This document shows, piece by piece, positions 1 to 4,805 of a stretch of DNA of 7,450 nt. The position numbers were made by a program, and so were the translations under genes. The notes under the pieces are model-generated. The model was given only the letters and a program-made list of their open reading frames with translations. It made no database searches and was not told the DNA's origin. Source of the stretch: DASVBJ01 sp036375895. GTDB taxonomy: Bacteria > Actinomycetota > Actinomycetes > JACCUZ01. How positions within the stretch are numbered: position 1 is the stretch's first letter; the number at the start of each line of letters is the position of its first letter. Where the stretch lies: the NCBI GenBank assembly GCA_036375895.1, contig DASVBJ010000175.1, positions 1 to 7,450 of the forward strand. Direction: 5' to 3'.

Positions 1-147
1 AGCAACCGCGACATCGCCGGCCAGCTCTACATCAGCGCGAAGACGGTGAGCGTGCACGTGTCCAACATCCTGGCCAAGCTCGGCGCCGGCGGCCGCACCG
101 AGGCGGTCGCGGTCGCCCGCCGCCGCGGCCTGATGGGCGACGACTGA
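1..147 (+). CDS. LuxR-family transcriptional regulator, C-terminal HTH fragment (5' truncated)
   Basis: The window opens inside a gene read in frame 1, and 48 codons are visible before a TGA stop. The visible part is the second half of a LuxR/GerE-type helix-turn-helix. It reads SNRDIAGQLYIS, then the recognition-helix segment SAKTVSVHVSNILAKLG, then a closing helix with GRTEAVAVA, ending RRRGLMGDD. The segment SxKTVxxHVxNILxKLG is the family hallmark, and the domain sits at the extreme C-terminus, as is usual for LuxR regulators. The sensory or receiver part lies outside the window. I therefore cannot tell whether this is a NarL-type response regulator or a large ATPase-type (MalT-like) LuxR protein. 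The wording AKTVSVHVSNIL resembles the large ATPase type in actinobacteria, but that is only an impression. The gene converges on the AlkB-like gene with 22 bp between stop codons. Confidence 0.9.
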   Translation, partial: SNRDIAGQLYISAKTVSVHVSNILAKLGAGGRTEAVAVARRRGLMGDD

Positions 148-169
148 CCAAGGGTGAAGCAGCGACCGG

Positions 170-841
170 TCAGCGCGCCGGCAGCGGTCGGGAGTGGCGC
201 AGCGTCACGCTCATCCGGGCACCGGCGCGGGCCGCCTTCGGCACCGTGTGCTGCCAGTCGTGCTGGGTGCGCCCACCCATCACGATCAGGTCGCCCTCGC
301 CGGTCTCGAGGACGTGGGTGGCCGGACCCGACGTACCCGGCCTGAGCAGGAAGCGGCGGCGCTCGCCCAGGCCCACGGTGACGACGACCGCCTCGGGCAG
401 CCGCTTGCGCACGGTGTCGCCGTGCCAGGCCACGCCGTCCCGGCCGTCGCGGTAGAGGTTGACGAGCACCGAGTCGAAGTCGACCCGGTAGCGGTCGCTG
501 ACCGTGGCCCGGATCTCCTGCAGCCGGGGCGGCAGCGCCTCCAGCTCGTCCGGTGACCAGGCGGCGACGAGCCGGGGCTCGAGGACGTCCCGGTCGTACA
601 TCCGCCGCTCCCGTTGCCGCCACGGCGCCGACTCGTGCAGCTCGGCGAACAGCTCGCCGTGGTGGGGCAGCCAGCCGGTGACCACGTCGAGCCAGGACCG
701 CGCGTCGAGCTCGATGCGTCGCACCCCGTCGAAGCTCAGCCGTCGCGGCTGCTCGCCGAACAACGTCTCCTGCCAGGCCAGCGGCACGTCCACCACCGTA
801 CGTCGGGGCGGCCACCCGTCGATGTCCACAGGCGAAGGCAT
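170..841 (-). CDS. AlkB-like Fe(II)/2-oxoglutarate-dependent dioxygenase (alkylated nucleic acid repair)
   Basis: This 223-residue protein is close to the length of E. coli AlkB (216). The family oxidatively demethylates alkylated bases such as 1-methyladenine and 3-methylcytosine in DNA or RNA, using Fe(II), O2 and 2-oxoglutarate. The expected residues are visible. Asn128 and Tyr130 lie in NLYRDGRDGVAWHGD. The iron ligands are His140 and Asp142 (WHGD) and distal His198 (QHTVPK). Two arginines six residues apart, Arg209 and Arg215 in RMSVTLR, match the 2-oxoglutarate-binding pair of AlkB. The N-terminal segment PWRQRERRMYDRDVLEPRL is typical of the ALKBH2/3-like bacterial branch and would help form the nucleotide lid. 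The ATG start follows only a weak purine stretch (GGACGAG). No other nearby start is better, and the protein begins at a normal family position. It is divergent from the DUF4192 gene across 68 bp. No Ada-like gene is present, and no LexA-type SOS box is evident upstream. The substrate (DNA or RNA) cannot be told from sequence. Confidence 0.93.
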   Translation of the reverse strand: MPSPVDIDGWPPRRTVVDVPLAWQETLFGEQPRRLSFDGVRRIELDARSWLDVVTGWLPHHGELFAELHESAPWRQRERRMYDRDVLEPRLVAAWSPDELEALPPRLQEIRATVSDRYRVDFDSVLVNLYRDGRDGVAWHGDTVRKRLPEAVVVTVGLGERRRFLLRPGTSGPATHVLETGEGDLIVMGGRTQHDWQHTVPKAARAGARMSVTLRHSRPLPAR

Positions 842-909
842 GGGTCCGCTCGTCCACAGATGGGCGCAGGGCTCTCGCCGGTACGTCGAGGGCGGCCCAG
901 GGTCGGGTC
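842..909. promoter_or_regulatory. Short divergent intergenic region between AlkB-like and DUF4192 genes
   Basis: These 68 bp separate the two divergent start codons and must hold the promoters of both genes unless the promoters lie inside the opposite coding region. I see no convincing -35/-10 pair and no LexA-like palindrome. A CAGGG purine stretch at 898-902, seven bases before the ATG at 910, is the likely ribosome binding site for the DUF4192 gene. Assignment as a shared promoter region rests on gene orientation only. Confidence 0.45.
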
Positions 910-2064
910 ATGGACACCGCTGGGCGCACCGTCGTCAAGGTCAGCACGCCGGCCGACATCCTCGGCGTGCTGCCGCACCGTCTCGGCTTCCACCCGACCG
1001 AGAGCATCGTGGTCGTCTTCCTGCACGGGCCGCGCCGCCGCGACGGCTTGGTGATGCGGCTGGACCTCGAGCCGCCGGAGCACGACGAGCGAGTGGCCGA
1101 GGACATCGCCGACCGGTTGGTGCATGCCGGGGCCGGTGCCGCCGTGATCGCCTGCTACACCGACACCGACACCGACACCGATGGCGATGGCGATGGCGAT
1201 GGCGACACCGACGGCGACCGCCTCCGGCTCGCGCGGGCACCCCTCGTCGACGCCCTGCGGCGCCGGCTCAGCCGCCACGGCATCGAGATCGTCGAGGCGC
1301 TGCTGGTCCGGCGCGGCCGGTGGTGGTCCTACCAGTGCCACGACCCGGACTGCTGCCCGGACTCGGGCACCGAGATCGTCGGGGCCTTGACGCCTGCCGC
1401 CCAGATCTACGCGGCCGAGACGGTGCTGGGCGGCGACGTGGTGCTGCCCGACCGGGCGGCGCTGGAGCGCAGCGTCCGGCCCCCGCGTAACCCGGTGGCC
1501 GACGAGGTGCGGGCCCAGGCCCGGCAGCGAGCCGAGGAGCGGATGGCCCGGGTCTACGCCGAGGGCGGCGAGGAGGCCGTCGGTCGTCTCACGCTGGGCC
1601 TGCTGCGCTCCACGGTGCAGGCCTGGGCGGAGGGCGAGTGCGACCTGTCGCCGGACGTCGCGGCGACCGTGCTGTCCGGGCTGTGCCTCACGTCCGTGCG
1701 CGACGAGGCCATGACGCTCGTGCTCGACCACGAGCCTCGCGTGCTCGTGCCCGTCCTCACCGCGTTCGCCCGGTGCGCCGACGACGGCGCCGCCGCTCCG
1801 GTCTGCAGCGTCCTGGCCTGGGTCGCCCACGCGGCGGGCGACGGTGCGGTGGCAAACGTCGCCGTCGACCGTGCTCTGCGCTGCGCCCCGGGCTACTCCC
1901 TGGCCCGGCTCATCCTCAGCGGGCTGGACGGCATGGTGTCGCCGAGCGAGATCATGCGGGTCAGCGCGCAGGTGCGCCAGGACCTGACGGCGGGCCGGCC
2001 GGCGAGCCCTCGGGGCACCCCGACGAAGCGCACCGCGAAGAGACCGCGCCGGCGGCGGACGTGA
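910..2064 (+). CDS. DUF4192 domain-containing protein with an internal Thr-Asp/Gly-Asp repeat
   Basis: The 384-residue protein matches the actinobacterial DUF4192 family, whose function is unknown. Family signatures are the N-terminal stretch STPADILGVLPHRLGFHPTE followed by hydrophobic SIVVVFLHG (residues 12-39), and the central GRWWSYQCHDPDCCPDSGT (about 136-154) with paired Trp and the Cys-Cys-Pro motif. A helical C-terminal half follows (about 190-360), with repeated small helices resembling a TPR-like arrangement. It ends in a very basic tail (TKRTAKRPRRRRT), which may contact nucleic acid. There is no signal peptide or membrane segment, so it is presumably cytoplasmic. The ATG start has an AGGG sequence seven bases upstream and puts the conserved ADILG motif near residue 15, as in relatives. 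Residues 84-103 are an acidic repeat tract, described separately, in a loop where relatives normally have a short linker. The stop codon lies 4 bp from the stop of the convergent UbiB-like gene. Family assignment is confident; biological role is not known. Confidence 0.88.
   Translation: MDTAGRTVVKVSTPADILGVLPHRLGFHPTESIVVVFLHGPRRRDGLVMRLDLEPPEHDERVAEDIADRLVHAGAGAAVIACYTDTDTDTDGDGDGDGDTDGDRLRLARAPLVDALRRRLSRHGIEIVEALLVRRGRWWSYQCHDPDCCPDSGTEIVGALTPAAQIYAAETVLGGDVVLPDRAALERSVRPPRNPVADEVRAQARQRAEERMARVYAEGGEEAVGRLTLGLLRSTVQAWAEGECDLSPDVAATVLSGLCLTSVRDEAMTLVLDHEPRVLVPVLTAFARCADDGAAAPVCSVLAWVAHAAGDGAVANVAVDRALRCAPGYSLARLILSGLDGMVSPSEIMRVSAQVRQDLTAGRPASPRGTPTKRTAKRPRRRRT
1159..1218 (+). repeat. In-frame hexanucleotide tandem repeat (ACCGAC/GGCGAT units)
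   Basis: Ten consecutive 6-bp units lie inside the DUF4192 gene: three ACCGAC, one ACCGAT, three GGCGAT, then GGCGAC, ACCGAC and GGCGAC. They encode alternating Thr-Asp and Gly-Asp dipeptides (residues 84-103), with aspartate at every second position. Because the unit is two codons long, gain or loss of units would change tract length without shifting the frame. The near-identical units suggest recent expansion by slippage. The subsequences DTDTDG and DGDGDG fit the DxDxDG pattern of calcium-binding loops, but no flanking EF-hand or RTX structure is apparent. Confidence 0.95.
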
Positions 2065-2068
2065 CGGG

Positions 2069-3733
2069 CTACTCCCTGCGGCGTGCCTGCACCTTGCGGC
2101 TCTGCAGGCCGATCCGGGCGAGCAGCCCCAGCGCGAGCAGCGCCGCCACCACGAACACGGTCAGGGCCACCCGGCTCTCCAGCGTCGCCTCTCCTCCGGC
2201 CGGCCGGGCGAGCAGCGCGGCCCCGATGATGAGGGCAGCGAGGATCAGCCCGGCCGCGATGACGTTGGCGAGCTTGTGCAGGCCGCGGAGGAACTCGACC
2301 TCGTCGAACGCCTTCACCCGGACCTCGAAGCGCCCCTCGGCCACGGCGTCCATCGCGCGGTTGACCCGTCCGGGGAGGGCCTCGACGAACTCCTTTGCCT
2401 CCATCACCGAGGCCATGAGGGCCGCGGGTGACGTCCTCATGCCGCTGCTCATCACCTCGGCGGTGTGCCGGCGGAGCGCGTCCTGCGGCTGGAAGCCGGG
2501 GTCGAGGGTGGCCGCCACCTGGTCGAGGTTGAGCAGCGCCTTGCCGAGCATGGACAGCTCGGGGTCCATCCGCAGCCCGGACTCCGCCGAGCGGCGCGTC
2601 AGCTCCAGCACGGTCGCACCGGCGTCCAGGTCGGCGATCGAGGTCTCCGTGGACCGGCCGACAACCTCGGCGACGGCGCGCTCGAAGGCGACCTCGTCGA
2701 AGTCCGGCAGCTCCCGGCCGAGACCGCGGGCGACGCGCGCCACCGCGTCGGGCCGCCCGTCGGCGAGGGCCATGAACAGCTTGACCAGCCGCTCCCGGGT
2801 CTCGGGCGTCAGCCGCGCGACCATGCCCACGTCGATGAGGGCGAGCCGGTCGTCAGGGGTCACGAGCACGTTGCCGGGGTGCGGGTCGGCGTGGAAGACG
2901 CCGGCCACCAGCACCTGCTGGAGGTAGGCGCCGAACAGCTCGTCGGCGAGTGGCGCGCCGTCGAGCTCCAGCCGGCCCAGCGGACCGAGGTCGGTGACCT
3001 TGCGGCCCTCGACGTACTCCATGGTGAGCACCCGGCTGGTGGTGAAGTCGTCGTACGGCGAGGGCACCACGATCCGCCGGCGCTCGGCCAGCAGGTCGCG
3101 CAGGGTCACCAGGTTTCGGGCCTCGCGACGGTAGTCGAGCTCGTCGACCAGCGACTTGCGGAACTGCTCCAGCAGGTCGCCCACGGCGTAGCGGCGGCCG
3201 TGGTCGGTGTGCGCGTCGACGAAGTCCGCGAGCTCGCCGAGCACCTCCATGTCGGAGAGCACCTGGGGTCGTACGTCGGGTCGCTGCACCTTGACGACGA
3301 CCGGCCGGCCGTCCCGCAGGGTGGCCCGATGCACCTGGCCGAGCGACGCGGCGGCCATCGGGGCGGGGTCGAAGTCGGTGAAGGCCCGGGAAAGGCGCAC
3401 CCCCAGCTCGGTCCCGACGATCTCCTCGACCTGGTCGAACCCGAACGGCGCGACGTCGTCCTGCAGCCGGGCGAGCGCGGTGGTGTACGCCGGGGGCAGC
3501 AGGTCGACCCGCGACGACAGCAGCTGGCCGAGCTTGACGAACGTCGGCCCCATCCGCTCCAGGTCGGCCGCGAGCCCCTCGGCTGCGTCCTGGTCGCCGG
3601 GGGACACCTCGTCCTCGGTGAGCACGTCGTCCAGCCCGGCGGACCGGACCAGGTCGGAGCGGCCGTGACGGACGAGCAGGGTGGCGATCTCGCGGTATCG
3701 GTTGAGGTGCTGCGGACGCATGGACAGGCGCAT
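2069..3733 (-). CDS. AarF/UbiB/ABC1 family atypical kinase, membrane-anchored
   Basis: With the ATG at 3733 the protein has 554 residues, a usual length for bacterial UbiB/AarF proteins. The family has an atypical protein-kinase-like fold with ATPase activity and is linked to isoprenoid quinone biosynthesis or lipid homeostasis; the substrate is unclear. Visible motifs (numbered from this start): KLGQ at 67-70 within FVKLGQLLSSR, the KxGQ signature; AAAS at 127-130, the alanine-rich loop replacing the kinase glycine-rich loop; Lys148 in VVVKVQRP; DELDYRREARN from 197; the catalytic loop HADPHPGN at 281-288; and DVGM at 301-304 in the DFG position. Two C-terminal hydrophobic helices (about 490-510 and 521-541) should anchor it in the cytoplasmic membrane. 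An in-frame GTG at 3781 would add 16 residues but lacks a Shine-Dalgarno sequence and extends past the conserved PQHLNRYREIA start. A second ATG at 3721 is also possible. It lies downstream of DUF429 on the same strand. Exact substrate and quinone link are inference. Confidence 0.93.
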   Translation of the reverse strand: MRLSMRPQHLNRYREIATLLVRHGRSDLVRSAGLDDVLTEDEVSPGDQDAAEGLAADLERMGPTFVKLGQLLSSRVDLLPPAYTTALARLQDDVAPFGFDQVEEIVGTELGVRLSRAFTDFDPAPMAAASLGQVHRATLRDGRPVVVKVQRPDVRPQVLSDMEVLGELADFVDAHTDHGRRYAVGDLLEQFRKSLVDELDYRREARNLVTLRDLLAERRRIVVPSPYDDFTTSRVLTMEYVEGRKVTDLGPLGRLELDGAPLADELFGAYLQQVLVAGVFHADPHPGNVLVTPDDRLALIDVGMVARLTPETRERLVKLFMALADGRPDAVARVARGLGRELPDFDEVAFERAVAEVVGRSTETSIADLDAGATVLELTRRSAESGLRMDPELSMLGKALLNLDQVAATLDPGFQPQDALRRHTAEVMSSGMRTSPAALMASVMEAKEFVEALPGRVNRAMDAVAEGRFEVRVKAFDEVEFLRGLHKLANVIAAGLILAALIIGAALLARPAGGEATLESRVALTVFVVAALLALGLLARIGLQSRKVQARRRE

Positions 3734-3838
3734 GATGCGCTGCCCATTCCCTTCCGCGGCCGGGGAGTAAACGCCGAGCACGTCCGGGCGGCGTCGCGGC
3801 GGGCGAAATGCACCGGTTCTCGCGTCTGCCCGGTCCCC
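3734..3838 (-). other. Intergenic gap between DUF429 and the UbiB-like gene
   Basis: About 105 bp separate the DUF429 stop from the preferred kinase start. It contains only a weak inverted repeat, ACCGG (3812-3816) and CCGGT (3830-3834) with a 13-base loop and no T-run, too weak to call a terminator. The two genes could be co-transcribed, or the kinase gene may have its own promoter here. Nothing in the sequence decides this. Confidence 0.35.
3746..3755 (-). promoter_or_regulatory. Probable ribosome binding site of the UbiB-like gene
   Basis: On the minus strand this reads GGAAGGGAAT. It ends 12 bases before the ATG at 3733, a somewhat long but usable spacing. It lies inside the longer reading frame that starts with GTG at 3781, so it favours the shorter protein. 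Confidence 0.5.
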
Positions 3839-4609
3839 TTACGGACGGCCCGGCCCGGCGGCGTCCACGCGCCGTGCGATCTCCTCGGTGACGGGCGTCA
3901 CGATGTAGCCGTCGGCGACGGTGCCCAGCACCCGCGTGCGGTCCGGCGCCCGGGCCCGCAGCGCGGCGACGTAGGCGCAGACCACGGCGTCGACGGCGTC
4001 CTCCACGGCGGCCAGGTGCGCCTTGCGGGTGGCGGTCGTCACGGCCCGGCGGATGCGCGCCCAGGACGTGCTCGCGTCGAGGCGGAGCGGCACCTCCGCG
4101 GCACCGAGCGCCTCCAGCCCGTCGAGCAGCCGGAGCATCTCGGACCGGAGCAGCGTCGTGTCCCGGCCCGGTTTCGCCTTGTACCGCAGCCGCTCCGGCA
4201 GCTCGAGCAGCACCACGATCGCGGTGTGCGGGTAGACCTCGAGCGCCCGCCGCCCGGCCGTCGAGGCGGGGTCGACGTCGAGCCGCAGGCGCCCCGCCAG
4301 CCGCATCGCCCGGCCGCCGTCGGCGAACTGCGGGTTCGACGTGTTGGACGAGTGGCAGTAGACCCGGTGCCGGCCGAAGTGGCGGCCGACGAGCCTCTCG
4401 CACGCCCGCTGCCCGCTCGGGTTGCGCACGACCAGCGGGGCGTCGAAGGCGACCATGCACCGGCCCGGCGCCCAGGTGGCCGCCCAGGCCTCGATGTCCT
4501 CGTCGGTCCGTGCGGCCGTGGCGTCGAGCAGGCGGCCGTCCTCGTCGAGGACGGCCAGCCCGGTGGTCCCGTTCTGTCCCCAGGCCAGGTCGACCCCGAC
4601 GTACCGCAC
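3839..4609 (-). CDS. DUF429 family protein, predicted RNase H-fold nuclease
   Basis: Starting at the GTG at 4609 the protein has 256 residues, in the normal DUF429 range. The family is predicted to have an RNase H-like fold and possible nuclease activity, but its role is not established. Visible features are the N-terminal strand MRYVGVDLAWG with Asp7; VAFDAPLVV with Asp56; ALEVYPHTA with Glu124; a basic stretch LRYKAKPGR (141-149); the acidic helix VEDAVDAVVCAYVA with Asp204 and Asp207; and the C-terminal GYIVTP (234-239). The spaced acidic residues on first strand, mid strand and C-terminal helix are what an RNase H-type metal site needs. The GTG start places GVDLAWG at the extreme N-terminus, as in relatives, and has an AGG-containing stretch just upstream. 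An in-frame ATG at 4657 would add 16 non-conserved residues and has no clear binding site. The frame stays open further upstream but would run into the divergent propeller gene. Substrate and pathway are unknown. Confidence 0.88.
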   Translation of the reverse strand: MRYVGVDLAWGQNGTTGLAVLDEDGRLLDATAARTDEDIEAWAATWAPGRCMVAFDAPLVVRNPSGQRACERLVGRHFGRHRVYCHSSNTSNPQFADGGRAMRLAGRLRLDVDPASTAGRRALEVYPHTAIVVLLELPERLRYKAKPGRDTTLLRSEMLRLLDGLEALGAAEVPLRLDASTSWARIRRAVTTATRKAHLAAVEDAVDAVVCAYVAALRARAPDRTRVLGTVADGYIVTPVTEEIARRVDAAGPGRP

Positions 4610-4727
4610 GCCGCCTGAGCCTACGGCCGGCACCGGGATGGACGTCACGAAGATCATCCGGACGGCTGATGCGGCGGTCCGGAGGCGCGTGGCACGGTGG
4701 GCGCCGTCCGCGTACCAGGGGGGATGC
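4610..4727. promoter_or_regulatory. Divergent intergenic region between DUF429 and the secreted propeller-Ig gene
   Basis: About 118 bp lie between the two divergent starts and should hold promoters for both transcripts. I see no convincing sigma-70-like hexamer pair. A loose imperfect inverted repeat with CCGG ends spans 4633-4661, but its arms mismatch. The assignment rests on orientation. The region is shorter by 48 bp if DUF429 starts at 4657. Confidence 0.45.
4717..4723 (+). promoter_or_regulatory. Ribosome binding site deciding the start of the propeller-Ig gene
   Basis: AGGGGGG lies four bases before the ATG at 4728. The reading frame is open for about 300 bases further upstream, so this site together with the signal peptide that begins immediately after it fixes the true start. 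A second ATG at 4724 is in another frame and overlaps the site. Confidence 0.7.
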
Positions 4728-4805
4728 ATGAGTCTGTCCGCGCGCCTGCTGTCCGTCGCCGTCGTCACCGGATCGGTCCTGCCGCTCGCCGGCCCGGCCG
4801 CCGCC
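4728..4805 (+). other. Signal peptide coding segment of the propeller-Ig protein
   Basis: The first 26 codons encode a short N-region with one Arg, a hydrophobic core and a C-region ending Pro-Ala-Ala-Ala, followed by Asp-Ser. This fits signal peptidase I cleavage after residue 26. There is no twin-arginine motif and no lipobox cysteine, so Sec export as a soluble secreted protein is the likely route. Confidence 0.85.

Noticed and set aside
1159..1218. A true calcium-binding EF-hand or dockerin domain at the Asp-rich tract
   Set aside because: DxDxDG patterns arise automatically from the repeat, and the flanking helices and the position-12 acidic residue pattern of an EF-hand are not evident. 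It is kept only as a possibility in the findings.
736..1830. A 364-codon - strand frame across the DUF4192 gene, with Ala-Ile and Gly-Val dipeptide repeats
   Set aside because: The dipeptide repeats are just the reverse complement of the hexanucleotide tract; the + strand DUF4192 motifs identify the real gene.
3812..3834. Possible terminator hairpin after the DUF429 gene
   Set aside because: Only 5-bp arms around a 13-base loop and no T-run.
2465..4618. A 717-codon open frame on the + strand, antisense to the kinase and DUF429 genes
   Set aside because: It lies opposite two genes with clear family motifs, has a low-complexity composition rich in Arg, Gly, Val and His, and shows no recognisable domain. 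Long antisense frames are expected in high-GC DNA.
4633..4661. Possible operator palindrome in the divergent region upstream of the propeller-Ig gene
   Set aside because: The arms match only over CCGG plus a few bases with a bulge; such patterns are common by chance in GC-rich DNA.
4422..4727. In-frame N-terminal extension of the propeller-Ig gene
   Set aside because: It overlaps the 5' part of DUF429, and the strong AGGGGGG site and signal peptide both place the start at 4728.
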